Origin: Ornithodoros turicata
Taxonomy: Eukaryota > Arthropoda > Arachnida > Ixodida > Argasidae
DNA length: 64,000 nucleotides
NCBI RefSeq assembly: GCF_037126465.1
Contig: NC_088209.1
Span: 12,594,052-12,658,051, forward strand
Direction of reading: 5' to 3'
Under the pieces are notes generated by a model that saw only the letters and a program-made list of their open reading frames with translations, had not been told where the DNA came from and made no database searches. Shown piece after piece: positions 43,057 to 56,743 of the stretch (position 1 is its first letter; every line of letters begins with the position of its first letter). Both the position numbers and the translations under genes were made by a program.

Positions 43057-43797
43057 ATTGACGAAGTAAACGCCACCCAGCGTTAGGCAAAATTTATCCC
43101 TCAATGATATTCGCTATTAGAGGGATCGCCTCCCCTGTATCCACTCTCCTACTCATATAATTTATGGAAGTATTATGTTCATATCACGATCGAGGCTAAT
43201 AAAAATTAAAAATACGTCTAAAAATACGTCTATCAAATGGTGGAAGTTGTTTCGACGAGTAGCGCATTCCGTTACGGTGAATTGCAGAACTAGCGTTTCA
43301 CCAAAGACAAAAAGGAGCTTATAAGCGATTGCGATCCAATATACCTCTGCTTGTTCTTGCAGCTTGCAGCCTTGGATTGTACACTTGGAGCTTGGTGCCG
43401 CCTCGATGCCCATGCAGCATGGTATCCTACTTGCCTTTCTCGACAGGAACTGGCTTATATATGCCATGCCATGCCCATCAAGGTTGTCTGCTTATCGCGT
43501 TTGCAGCTTTCTGCATTTCTGTTCCAGAAATTCGCTCAGTGTGACTCGATATCCAATTTGATAATTATTCTCTTTGCGTTTCTAACGTTCACCAGTCTTA
43601 GGCTGTTGGTTTTTTACGACTGCCATGTTCCTATACTTTTATTAGATGTAAGTTGCTTGCATGAGCTGCCCTGATTTGTTGAAAACTTCTGCCTTTGTCC
43701 TTTTCTGTACGTTGTTAATGTAACATCCTCTTCAATGTTCTTCTGTTGCAGGAGATGGAGGAGCAGAAGGTCTTAACTCATTCCATCTGCATTTCCC
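43057..43797. other. Unassigned; one exon-like segment at its end
   Basis: No recognisable gene. At 43,752 a textbook acceptor (TTCAATGTTCTTCTGTTGCAG) precedes GAGATGGAGGAGCAGAAG and then a weak GTCTTA donor. An open frame continues to a TGA, in phase with C2 exon 7. This might be an alternative 3' exon or chance. Confidence 0.3.
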
Positions 43798-44200
43798 AGT
43801 CTTGACAGGAACACAACCTAGAGACTCCCTCCGCATGACAACAGTCGACTAATTGCCCTAAATTTCCCACTGTTGAGAGGAGCAGGAACCCAGAGATTCC
43901 CTCCACACTGACAACAGTGGACTAATTTGCCCTAGATTTCCCACTGTTGAGAGGAGCAGGAACCCAGAGATTCCCTCCGCAGTGACAACAGTGGCTTAAT
44001 TGCCCTAAATTTCCCACTGTTGACAGGAGCAGGAACCCAGAGATTCCCTCCGCAGTGACAACAGTGGACTAATTGCCCTAAATTTCCCACTGTTGAGAGG
44101 AGCAGGAACCCAGAGATTCCCTCCGCAATGACAACAGTGGACTAATTGCCCTAAATTTCCCTCAGTTGAGAGGAGCAGGAACCCAGAGATTCCCTCCGCA

Positions 44201-44470
44201 GTCGCAAGAGCGCAGTAGCATAGCGGTATGGCAAGCAGCTGGTAAGGCATATACAGTAAGGCATGTAGCTGTGAGACGTGTGGCAGTAAGGCATGCCGCT
44301 GTGAGGCATGTAGCTGTAAGACCTTTCTTAAGGCAGTAAGTCTCCATGTCCTCATTGTAAGTCGTCATGTCCTTATCGTAAGTCCCCACGTCCTCATTGT
44401 AAGTCTCCATGTCCTTACTGTAATCCTCTACGTCCTTACTATGCCAGTCTGCCACTAACATCTCCCTAAC
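44201..44470. repeat. Satellite 'b' block, first of nine
   Basis: It starts GTCGCAAGAGCGCAGTAGCA and consists of about five 15-bp units (TAAGGCATGTAGCTG type), then five 21-bp units (TCTCCATGTCCTCATTGTAAG type), ending CATCTCCCTAACTAATTTG. Other full copies start near 45,187, 47,394, 48,307, 50,496, 53,167 and 55,356. Two 5'-truncated copies lie at 52,029-52,231 and 56,826-57,028. Because 15 and 21 are multiples of three, the minus strand keeps a 99-residue frame in each full copy, without resemblance to a known protein. Confidence 0.9.
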
Positions 44471-46116
44471 TAATTTGCCCTAGATTTCCCACTGTTGAGA
44501 GGAGCAGGAACCCAGAGATTCCCTCCGCAGTGACAACAGTGGCCTAATTGCCCTAAATATCCCACTGTTGACAGGAGCAGGAACCCAGAGATTCCCTCCG
44601 CAGTGACAACAGTGGCCTAGTTGCCCTAAATTTCCCACTGTTGACAGGAGCAGGAACCCAGAGATTCCCTCCACAGTGACAACAGTGGCCTAATTGCCCT
44701 AAATTTCCCACTGTTGACAGGAGCAGGAACCCAGAGATTCCCTCCGCAGTGACAACAGTGGACCAATTGCCCTAAATTTCCCACTGTTGACAGGAGCAGG
44801 AACCCAGAGATTCCCTCCACAGTGACAACAGTGGCCTAATTGCCCTAAATTTCCCACTGTTGACAGGAGCAGGAACCCAGAGATTCCCTCCGCAGTGACA
44901 ACAGTGGACCAATTGCCCTAAATTTCCCACTGTTGAGAGGAGCAGGAACCCAGAGTTTCCCTCCGCAGTGACAACAGTGGCCTAATTGCCCTAAATTTCC
45001 CACTGTTGACAGGAGCAGGAACCCAGAGATTCCCTCCGCAGTGACAACAGTGGACCAATTGCCCTAAATTTCCCACTGTTGAGAGGAGCAGGAACCCAGA
45101 GATTCCCTCCGCAGTGACAACAGTGGACTAATTGCCCTAAATTTCCCTCAGTTGAGAGGAGCAGGAACCCAGAGATTCCCTCCGCAGTCGCAAGAGCGCA
45201 GTAGCATAGCGGTATGGCAAGCAGCTGGTAAGGCATATACAGTAAGGCATGTAGCTGTGAGACGTGTGGCAGTAAGGCATGCCGCTGTGAGGCATGTAGC
45301 TGTAAGACCTTTCTTAAGGCAGTAAGTCTCCATGTCCTCATTGTAAGTCGTCATGTCCTTATCGTAAGTCCCCACATCCTCATTGTAAGTCTCCATGTCC
45401 TTACTGTAATCCTCTACGTCCTTACTATGCCAGTCTGCCACTAACATCTCCCTAACTAATTTGCCCTAGATTTCCCACTGTTGAGAGGAGCAGGAACCCA
45501 GAGATTCCCTCCGCAGTGACAACAGTGGCCTAATTGACCTAAATATCCCACTGTTGACAGGAGCAGGAACCCAGAGATTCCCTCCGCAGTGACAACAGTG
45601 GCCTAATTGCCCTAAATTTCCCACTGTTGACAGGAGCAGGAACCCAGAGATTCCCTCCGCAGTGACAACAGTGGACCAATTGGCCTAAATTTCCCACTGT
45701 TGAGAGGAGCAGGAACCCAGAGATTCCCTCCGCAGTGACAACAGTGGACCAATTGCTCTAAATTTCCCACTGTTGAGAGGAGCAGGAACCCAGAGATTCC
45801 CTCCGCAGTGACAACAGTGGACTAATTGCTCTAAATTTCCCACTGTTGAGTGGAGCAGGAACCCAGAGATTCCCTCCGCAGTTACAACTGTGGACTAATT
45901 GCTCTAAATTTCCCACTGTTGAGAGGAGCAGGAACCCAGAGATTCCCTCCGCAGTGACAACAGTGGACTAATTGCTCTAAATTTCCCACTGTTGAGAGGA
46001 GCAGGACCCAGAGAATCCCTCAGCAGTGACAACAGTGGACTAATTTGCCCTAAATTTCCCACTGTTGAGAGTAGCAGGAACCCAGAGATTCCCTCCGCAG
46101 TGACAACAGTGGAACA

Positions 46117-46780
46117 GTGACAACAGCGACGGCGACAACAACGACGACAACGACAGCGACGACAACAACGACGGCGACGACGGCGACGACAACAACGACG
46201 ACGACGGCGACGACCACAACGACAGCGACAACGACAACAACGACAACAACAACGACGGCGACGACGGCGGCGACGACCACAACGACGACGACGACGACGA
46301 CCACAACGACAGCGACAACGACGACGACGACAACAACGACAACGACGGCGACGACGACGACAACAGCGACAACAACGACACCAACGACAACGATGACGAC
46401 GACGACGACGACAACAACGACAACAACAACGACAACAACGACACCAACGACAACGACGACGGCGACGACAACAACAACAACGACAACAACAACGACGACG
46501 ACGACAACGACGTCGGCGACGACCACAACGACAACGACGACGACGACAACAACGACAACAACAACGACGGCGACGACGGCGACGACAACGACGGCGACGA
46601 CAACAACAACAACGACGACGACAACGACGACGACGACGACAAAACAACAACAACGACGATAACAACGACGACGACAAAACAACAACAACGACGATAACAA
46701 CAACAACGACGACGACAACAACAACAACAACGACAACAACAACAACAAAGAACAACAACAACAAAAAACAACAACAAAGA
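46117..46780. repeat. (ACN)n trinucleotide tract 1
   Basis: About 660 bp made almost only of ACA, ACG, GCG and ACC triplets in one register. All frames stay open, giving poly-Thr/Ala on the plus strand and poly-Val, Ser/Leu or Arg/Cys on the minus strand. These are compositional and not genes. Confidence 0.95.
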
Positions 46781-46903
46781 ACAGCTCTTTCACACAATAA
46801 TGTCAGACTTTACTCTGTTCAGAGTTTACTGCCCAACTGAAAATAAATAAATAAAAAAGAAAGATTAAATCCTAAAAAAAATTAAATCTCCCTAACTAAT
46901 TTG
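46781..46903. repeat. Tag segment shared with a TTF1-like intron, first of five
   Basis: ACAGCTCTTTCACACAATAA, TGTCAGACTTTACTCTGTTC, AGAGTTTACT, then CCCAACTGAAAATAAATAAA. Other copies begin near 49,883, 51,948, 54,743 and 56,744. Each follows directly on an (ACN)n tract, as the intron copy at 18,305 follows a (CAA)5 tract. Confidence 0.9.
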
Positions 46904-49236
46904 CCCTAGATTTCCCACTGTTGAGAGGAGCAGGAACCCAGAGACTCCCTCCGCATGACAACAGTCGACTAATTGCCCTAAATTTCCCACTGTTGAGAGG
47001 AGCAGGAACCCAGAGATTCCCTCCGCACTGACAACAGTGGACTAATTTGCCCTAGATTTCCCACTGTTGAGAGGAGCAGGAACCCAGAGATTCCCTCCGC
47101 AGTGACAACAGTGGCTTAATTGCCCTAAATTTCCCACTGTTGACAGGAGCAGGAACCCAGAGATTCAATCCGCAGTGACAACAGTGGACTAATTGCCCTA
47201 AATTTCCCACTGTTGAGAGGAGCAGGAACTCAGAGATTCCCTCCGCAGTGACAACAGTGGCCTAATTGCCCTAAATTTCCCACTGTTGAGAGGAGCAGGA
47301 ACCCAGAGATTCCCTCCGCAGTGACAACAGTGGACTAATTGCCCTAAATTTCCCTCAGTTGAGAGGAGCAGGAACCCAGAGATTCCCTCCGCAGTCGCAA
47401 GAGCGCAGTAGCATAGCGGTATGGCAAGCAGCTGGTAAGGCATATACAGTAAGGCATGTAGCTGTGAGACGTGTGGCAGTAAGGCATGCCGCTGTGAGGC
47501 ATGTAGCTGTAAGACCTTTCTTAAGGCAGTAAGTCTCCATGTCCTCATTGTAAGTCGTCATGTCCTTATCGTAAGTCCCCACGTCCTCATTGTAAGTCTC
47601 CATGTCCTTACTGTAATCCTCTACGTCCTTACTATGCCAGTCTGCCACTAACATCTCCCTAACTAATTTGCCCTAGATTTCCCACTGTTGAGAGGAGCAG
47701 GAACCCAGAGATTCCCTCCGCAGTGACAACAGTGGCCTAATTGCACTAAATATCCCACTGTTGACAGGAGCAGGAACCCAGAGATTCCCTCCGCAGTGAC
47801 AACAGTGGCCTAATTGCCCTAAATTTCCCACTGTTGACAGGAGCAGGAACCCAGAGATTCCCTCCGCAGTGACAACAGTGGACCAATTGCCCTAAATTTC
47901 CCACTGTTGACAGGAGCAGGAACCCAGAGATTCCCTCCACAGTGACAACAGTGGCCTAATTGCCCTAAATTTCCCACTGTTGACAGGAGCAGGAACCCAG
48001 AGATTCCCTCCGCAGTGACAACAGTGGACCAATTGCCCTAAATTTCCCACTGTTGAGAGGAGCAGGAACCCAGAGTTTCCCTCCGCAGTGACAACAGTGG
48101 CCTAATTGCCCTAAATTTCCCACTGTTGACAGGAGCAGGAACCCAGAGATTCCCTCCGCAGTGACAACAGTGGACCAATTGCCCTAAATTTCCCACTGTT
48201 GAGAGGAGCAGGAACCCAGAGATTCCCTCCGCAGTGACAACAGTGGACTAATTGCCCTAAATTTCCCTCAGTTGAGAGGAGCAGGAACCCAGAGATTCCC
48301 TCCGCAGTCGCAAGAGCGCAGTAGCATAGCGGTATGGCAAGCAGCTGGTAAGGCATATACAGTAAGGCATGTAGCTGTGAGACGCGTGGCAGTAAGGCAT
48401 GCCGCTGTGAGGCATGTAGCTGTAAGACCTTTCTTAAGGCAGTAAGTCTCCATGTCCTCATTGTAAGTCGTCATGTCCTTATCGTAAGTCCCCACGTCCT
48501 CATTGTAAGTCTCCATGTCCTTACTGTAATCCTCTACGTCCTTACTATGCCAGTCTGCCACTAACATCTCCCTAACTAATTTGCCCTAGATTTCCCACTG
48601 TTGAGAGGAGCAGGAACCCAGAGATTCCCTCCGCAGTGACAACAGTGGCCTAATTGCCCTAAATATCCCACTGTTGACAGGAGCAGGAACCCAGAGATTC
48701 CCTCCGCAGTGACAACAGTGGCCTAATTGCCCTAAATTTCCCACTGTTGACAGGAGCAGGAACCCAGAGATTCCCTCCGCAGTGACAACAGTGGACCAAT
48801 TGGCCTAAATTTCCCACTGTTGAGAGGAGCAGGAACCCAGAGATTCCCTCCGCAGTGACAACAGTGGACTAATTGCTCTAAATTTCCCACTGTTGAGAGG
48901 AGCAGGAACCCAGAGATTCCCTCCGCAGTGACAACAGTGGACTAATTGCTCTAAATTTCCCACTGTTGAGTGGAGCAGGAACCCAGAGATTCCCTCCGCA
49001 GTTACAACTGTGGACTAATTGCTCTAAATTTCCCACTGTTGAGAGGAGCAGGAACCCAGAGATTCCCTCCGCAGTGACAACAGTGGACTAATTGCTCTAA
49101 ATTTCCCACTGTTGAGAGGAGCAGGACCCAGAGATTCCCTCAGCAGTGACAACAGTGGACTAATTTGCCCTAAATTTCCCACTGTTGAGAGTAGCAGGAA
49201 CCCAGAGATTCCCTCCGCAGTGACAACAGTGGAACA

Positions 49237-49882
49237 GTGACAACAGCGACGGCGACAACAACGACGACAACGACAGCGACGACAACAACGACGGCGACGA
49301 CGGCGACGACGACAACGACAACAACAACGACGACGACGGCGACGACCACAACGACAGCGACAACGACAACAACGACAACAACAACGACGGCGACGACGAC
49401 AACAACGACGGCGACGACGGCGGCGACGACCACAACGACGACAACAACGACGACGACGACAACGACGACAACAACGACAACGACGGCGACGACGACGACA
49501 ACAGCGACAACAACGACACCAACGACAACGACAACAACAACGACGACAACGACAACAACGACACCAACGACAACAACGACACCAACGACAACGACGACGG
49601 CGACGACAACAACAACAACGACAACAACAACGACGACGACGACAACGACGACAACGACGTCGGCGACGACCACAACGACAACGACGACGACGACAACAAC
49701 GACAACAACAACGACGGCGACGACAACAACAACAACGACGACGACAACGACGACGACGACGACAAAACAACAACAACGACGATAACAACGACGACGACAA
49801 AACAACAACAACGACGATAACAACAACAACGACGACAACAACAACAACAAAGAACAACAACAACAAAAAACAACAACAAAGA
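49237..49882. repeat. (ACN)n trinucleotide tract 2
   Basis: 646 bp; same register as tract 1 with internal deletions. Apparently identical to tract 4. Confidence 0.95.
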
Positions 49883-51571
49883 ACAGCTCTTTCACACAAT
49901 AATGTCAGACTTTACTCTGTTCAGAGTTTACTGCCCAACTGAAAATAAATAAATAAAAAAGAAAGATTAAATCCTAAAAAAAATTAAATCTCCCTAACTA
50001 ATTTGCCCTAGATTTCCCACTGTTGAGAGGAGCAGGCACCCAGAGATTCCCTCCGCAGTGACAACAGTGGCCTAATTGCCCTAAATTTCCCACTGTTGAC
50101 AGGAGCAGGAACCCAGAGATTCCCTCTGCAGTGACAACAGTGGACCAATTGCCCTAAATTTCCCACTGTTGAGAGGAGCAGGAACCCAGAGATTCCCTCC
50201 GCAGTGACAACAGTGGCCTAATTACCCTAAATTTCCCACTGTTGACAGGAGCAGGAACCCAGAGATTCCCTCCGCAGTGACAACAGTGGCCTAATTGCCC
50301 TAAATTTCCCACTGTTGACAGGAGCAGGAAGCCAGAGATTCCCTCCGCAGTGACAACAGTGGACCAATTGCCCTAAATTTCCCACTGTTGAGAGGAGCAG
50401 GAACCCAGAGATTCCCTCCGCAGTGACAACAGTGGACTAATTGCCCTAAATTTCCCTCAGTTGAGAGGAGCAGGAACCCAGAGATTCCCTCCGCAGTCGC
50501 AAGAGCGCAGTAGCATAGCGGTATGGCAAGCAGGTGGTAAGGCATATACAGTAAGGCATGTAGCTGTGAGACGTGTGGCAGTAAGGCATGCCGCTGTGAG
50601 GCATGTAGCTGTAAGACCTTTCTTAAGCCAGTAAGTCTCCATGTCCTCATTGTAAGTCGTCATGTCCTTATCGTAAGTCCCCACGTCCTCATTGTAAGTC
50701 TCCATGTCCTTACTGTAATCCTCTGCGTCCTTACTATGCCAGTCTGCCACTAACATCTCCCTAACTAATTTGACCTAGATTTCCCACTGTTGAGAGGAGC
50801 AGGAACCCAGAGATTCCCTCCGCAGTGACAACAGTGGCCTAATTGCCCTAAATATCCCACTGTTGACAGGAGCAGGAACCCAGAGATTCCCTCCGCAGTG
50901 ACAACAGTGGCCTAATTGCCCTAAATTTCCCACTGTTGACAGGAGCAGGAACCCAGAGATTCCCTCCGCAGTGACAACAGTGGACCAATTGCCCTAAATT
51001 TCCCACTGTTGAGAGGAGCAGGAACCCAGAGATTCCCTCCGCAGTGACAACAGTGGACTAATTGCTCTAAATTTCCCACTGTTGAGAGGAGCAGGAACCC
51101 AGAGATTCCCTCCGCAGTGACAACAGTGGACTAATTGCTCTAAATTTCCCACTGTTGAGTGGAGCAGGAACCCAGAGATTCCCTCCGCAGTGACAACAGT
51201 GGACTAATTGCTCTAAATTTCCCACTGTTGAGAGGAGCAGGAACCCAGAGATTCCCTCCGCAGTGACAACAGTGGACCAATTACCCTAAATTTCCCACTG
51301 TTGAGAAGAGCAGGAACCCAGAGATTCCCTCCGCAGTGACAACAGTGGACTAATTGCTCTAAATTTCCCACTGTTGAGAGGAGCAGGAACCCAGAGATTC
51401 CCTCCGCAGTGACAACAGTGGACTAATTGCTCTAAATTTCCCACTGTTGAGAGGAGCAGGACCCAGAGATTCCCTCAGCAGTGACAACAGTGGACTAATT
51501 TGCCCTAAATTTCCCACTGTTGAGAGAAGCAGGAACCCAGAGATTCCCTCCGCAGTGACAACAGTGGAACA

Positions 51572-51947
51572 GTGACAACAGCGACGGCGACAACAACGAC
51601 AACGACGACAACGACGGCGACGACAACAACGACGGCGACGACGGCGACGACGACAACGACAACAACAACGACGACGACGGCGACGACCACAACGACAGCG
51701 ACAACAACAACGACGGCGACGACGACAAACACGACGACGACGACAACGACAACGACGACGACGACGACGACAACGACGACGACAAAACAACAACAACGAC
51801 GATAACAACGACGACGACAACAACGACGACGACAACGACGACGACAAAACAACAACAACGACGATAACAACAACGACGACAACAACAACAACAACGACGA
51901 CAACAACAACAACAACAAAGAACAACAACAAAAAACAACAACAAAGA
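51572..51947. repeat. (ACN)n trinucleotide tract 3
   Basis: About 376 bp, a shortened version. One interruption (ACAAACACG) shifts its register. Confidence 0.95.
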
Positions 51948-54096
51948 ACAGCTCTTTCACACAATAATGTCAGACTTTACTCTGTTCAGAGTTTACTGCC
52001 CAACTGAAAATAAATAAATAAAAAAGAAGCTGTGAGACGTGTGGCAGTAAGGCATGCCGCTGTGAGGCATGTAGCTGTAAGACCTTTCTTAAGGCAGTAA
52101 GTCTCCATGTCCTCATTGTAAGTCGTCATGTCCTTATCGTAAGTCCCCACGTCCTCATTGTAAGTCTCCATGTCCTTACTGTAATCCTCTACGTCCTTAC
52201 TATGCCAGTCTGCCACTAACATCTCCCTAACTAATTTGCCCTAGATTTCCCACTGTTGAGAGGAGCAGGAACCCAGAGATTCCCTCCGCAGTGACAACAG
52301 TGGCCTACTTGCCCTAAATATCCCACTGTTGACAGGAGCAGGAACCCAGAGATTCCCTCCGCAGTGACAACAGTGGCCTAATTACCCTAAATTTCCCACT
52401 GTTGACAGGAGCAGGAACCCAGAGATTCCCTCCGCAGTGACAACAGTGGACCAATTGCCGTAAATTTCCCACTGTTGAGAGGAGCAGGAACCCAGAGATT
52501 CCCTCCGCAGTGACAACAGTGGCCTAATTGCCCTAAATTTCCCACTGTTGACAGGAGCAGGAACCCAGAGATTCCCTCCGCAGTGACAACAGTGGACCAA
52601 TTGCCCTAAATTTCCCACTGTTGAGAGGAGGAGGAACCCAGAGATTCCCTCCGCAGTGACAACAGTGGCCTAATTGCCCTAAATTTCCCACTGTTGACAG
52701 GAGCAGGAACCCAGAGATTCCCTCCGCAGTGACAACAGTGGACCAATTGCCCTAAATTTCCCACTGTTGACAGGAGCAGGAACCCAGAGATTCCCTCCAC
52801 AGTGACAACAGTGGCCTAATTGCCCTAAATTTCCCACTGTTGACAGGAGCAGGAACCCAGAGATTCCCTCCGCAGTGACAACAGTGGACCAATTGCCCTA
52901 AATTTCCCACTGTTGAGAGGAGCAGGAACCCAGAGTTTCCCTCCGCAGTGACAACAGTGGCCTAATTGCCCTAAATTTCCCACTGTTGACAGGAGCAGGA
53001 ACCCAGAGATTCCCTCCGCAGTGACAACAGTGGACCAATTGCCCTAAATTTCCCACTGTTGAGAGGAGCAGGAACCCAGAGATTCCCTCCGCAGTGACAA
53101 CAGTGGACTAATTGCCCTAAATTTCCCTCAGTTGAGAGGAGCAGGAACCCAGAGATTCCCTCCGCAGTCGCAAGAGCGCAGTAGCATAGCGGTATGGCAA
53201 GCAGCTGGTAAGGCATATACAGTAAGGCATGTAGCTGTGAGACGCGTGGCAGTAAGGCATGCCGCTGTGAGGCATGTAGCTGTAAGACCTTTCTTAAGGC
53301 AGTAAGTCTCCATGTCCTCATTGTAAGTCGTCATGTCCTTATCGTAAGTCCCCACGTCCTCATTGTAAGTCTCCATGTCCTTACTGTAATCCTCTACGTC
53401 CTTACTATGCCAGTCTGCCACTAACATCTCCCTAACTAATTTGCCCTAGATTTCCCACTGTTGAGAGGAGCAGGAACCCAGAGATTCCCTCCGCAGTGAC
53501 AACAGTGGCCTAATTGCCCTAAATATCCCACTGTTGACAGGAGCAGGAACCCAGAGATTCCCTCCGCAGTGACAACAGTGGCCTAATTGCCCTAAATTTC
53601 CCACTGTTGACAGGAGCAGGAACCCAGAGATTCCCTCCGCAGTGACAACAGTGGACCAATTGGCCTAAATTTCCCACTGTTGAGAGGAGCAGGAACCCAG
53701 AGATTCCCTCCGCAGTGACAACAGTGGACTAATTGCTCTAAATTTCCCACTGTTGAGAGGAGCAGGAACCCAGAGATTCCCTCCGCAGTGACAACAGTGG
53801 ACTAATTGCTCTAAATTTCCCACTGTTGAGTGGAGCAGGAACCCAGAGATTCCCTCCGCAGTTACAACTGTGGACTAATTGCTCTAAATTTCCCACTGTT
53901 GAGAGGAGCAGGAACCCAGAGATTCCCTCCGCAGTGACAACAGTGGACTAATTGCTCTAAATTTCCCACTGTTGAGAGGAGCAGGACCCAGAGATTCCCT
54001 CAGCAGTGACAACAGTGGACTAATTTGCCCTAAATTTCCCACTGTTGAGAGTAGCAGGAACCCAGAGATTCCCTCCGCAGTGACAACAGTGGAACA

Positions 54097-54742
54097 GTGA
54101 CAACAGCGACGGCGACAACAACGACGACAACGACAGCGACGACAACAACGACGGCGACGACGGCGACGACGACAACGACAACAACAACGACGACGACGGC
54201 GACGACCACAACGACAGCGACAACGACAACAACGACAACAACAACGACGGCGACGACGACAACAACGACGGCGACGACGGCGGCGACGACCACAACGACG
54301 ACAACAACGACGACGACGACAACGACGACAACAACGACAACGACGGCGACGACGACGACAACAGCGACAACAACGACACCAACGACAACGACAACAACAA
54401 CGACGACAACGACAACAACGACACCAACGACAACAACGACACCAACGACAACGACGACGGCGACGACAACAACAACAACGACAACAACAACGACGACGAC
54501 GACAACGACGACAACGACGTCGGCGACGACCACAACGACAACGACGACGACGACAACAACGACAACAACAACGACGGCGACGACAACAACAACAACGACG
54601 ACGACAACGACGACGACGACGACAAAACAACAACAACGACGATAACAACGACGACGACAAAACAACAACAACGACGATAACAACAACAACGACGACAACA
54701 ACAACAACAAAGAACAACAACAACAAAAAACAACAACAAAGA
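54097..54742. repeat. (ACN)n trinucleotide tract 4
   Basis: 646 bp, copy of tract 2 displaced by 4,860 bp. Confidence 0.95.
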
Positions 54743-56431
54743 ACAGCTCTTTCACACAATAATGTCAGACTTTACTCTGTTCAGAGTTTACTGCCCAACT
54801 GAAAATAAATAAATAAAAAAGAAAGATTAAATCCTAAAAAAAATTAAATCTCCCTAACTAATTTGCCCTAGATTTCCCACTGTTGAGAGGAGCAGGCACC
54901 CAGAGATTCCCTCCGCAGTGACAACAGTGGCCTAATTGCCCTAAATTTCCCACTGTTGACAGGAGCAGGAACCCAGAGATTCCCTCTGCAGTGACAACAG
55001 TGGACCAATTGCCCTAAATTTCCCACTGTTGAGAGGAGCAGGAACCCAGAGATTCCCTCCGCAGTGACAACAGTGGCCTAATTACCCTAAATTTCCCACT
55101 GTTGACAGGAGCAGGAACCCAGAGATTCCCTCCGCAGTGACAACAGTGGCCTAATTGCCCTAAATTTCCCACTGTTGACAGGAGCAGGAACCCAGAGATT
55201 CCCTCCGCAGTGACAACAGTGGACCAATTGCCCTAAATTTCCCACTGTTGAGAGGAGGAGGAACCCAGAGATTCCCTCCGCAGTGACAACAGTGGACTAA
55301 TTGCCCTAAATTTCCCTCAGTTGAGAGGAGCAGGAACCCAGAGATTCCCTCCGCAGTCGCAAGAGCGCAGTAGCATAGCGGTATGGCAAGCAGGTGGTAA
55401 GGCATATACAGTAAGGCATGTAGCTGTGAGACGTGTGGCAGTAAGGCATGCCGCTGTGAGGCATGTAGCTGTAAGACCTTTCTTAAGGCAGTAAGTCTCC
55501 ATGTCCTCATTGTAAGTCGTCATGTCCTTATCGTAAGTCCCCACGTCCTCATTGTAAGTCTCCATGTCCTTACTGTAATCCTCTGCGTCCTTACTATGCC
55601 AGTCTGCCACTAACATCTCCCTAACTAATTTGACCTAGATTTCCCACTGTTGAGAGGAGCAGGAACCCAGAGATTCCCTCCGCAGTGACAACAGTGGCCT
55701 AATTGCCCTAAATATCCCACTGTTGACAGGAGCAGGAACCCAGAGATTCCCTCCGCAGTGACAACAGTGGCCTAATTGCCCTAAATTTCCCACTGTTGAC
55801 AGGAGCAGGAACCCAGAGATTCCCTCCGCAGTGACAACAGTGGACCAATTGCCCTAAATTTCCCACTGTTGAGAGGAGCAGGAACCCAGAGATTCCCTCC
55901 GCAGTGACAACAGTGGACTAATTGCTCTAAATTTCCCACTGTTGAGAGGAGCAGGAACCCAGAGATTCCCTCCGCAGTGACAACAGTGGACTAATTGCTC
56001 TAAATTTCCCACTGTTGAGTGGAGCAGGAACCCAGAGATTCCCTCCGCAGTGACAACAGTGGACTAATTGCTCTAAATTTCCCACTGTTGAGAGGAGCAG
56101 GAACCCAGAGATTCCCTCCGCAGTGACAACAGTGGACCAATTACCCTAAATTTCCCACTGTTGAGAAGAGCAGGAACCCAGAGATTCCCTCCGCAGTGAC
56201 AACAGTGGACTAATTGCTCTAAATTTCCCACTGTTGAGAGGAGCAGGAACCCAGAGATTCCCTCCGCAGTGACAACAGTGGACTAATTGCTCTAAATTTC
56301 CCACTGTTGAGAGGAGCAGGACCCAGAGATTCCCTCAGCAGTGACAACAGTGGACTAATTTGCCCTAAATTTCCCACTGTTGAGAGAAGCAGGAACCCAG
56401 AGATTCCCTCCGCAGTGACAACAGTGGAACA

Positions 56432-56743
56432 GTGACAACAGCGACGGCGACAACAACGACAACGACGACAACGACGGCGACGACAACAACGACGGCGACG
56501 ACGGCGACGACGACAACGACAACAACAACGACGACGACGGCGACGACCACAACGACAGCGACGACGACAACGACGACGACAAAACAACAACAACGACGAT
56601 AACAACGACGACGACAACAACGACGACGACAACGACGACGACAAAACAACAACAACGACGATAACAACAACGACGACAACAACAACAACAACGACGACAA
56701 CAACAACAACAACAAAGAACAACAACAAAAAACAACAACAAAG
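56432..56743. repeat. (ACN)n trinucleotide tract 5
   Basis: Copy of tract 3 displaced by 4,860 bp, with a further 63-bp (21-triplet) loss. Confidence 0.95.

Noticed and set aside
45904..46797. Long ORFs of 240-300 residues in several frames over the trinucleotide tracts
   Set aside because: They are poly-Val, poly-Ser/Leu, poly-Arg/Cys or poly-Thr read through a triplet repeat and satellite. All frames are open for compositional reasons.
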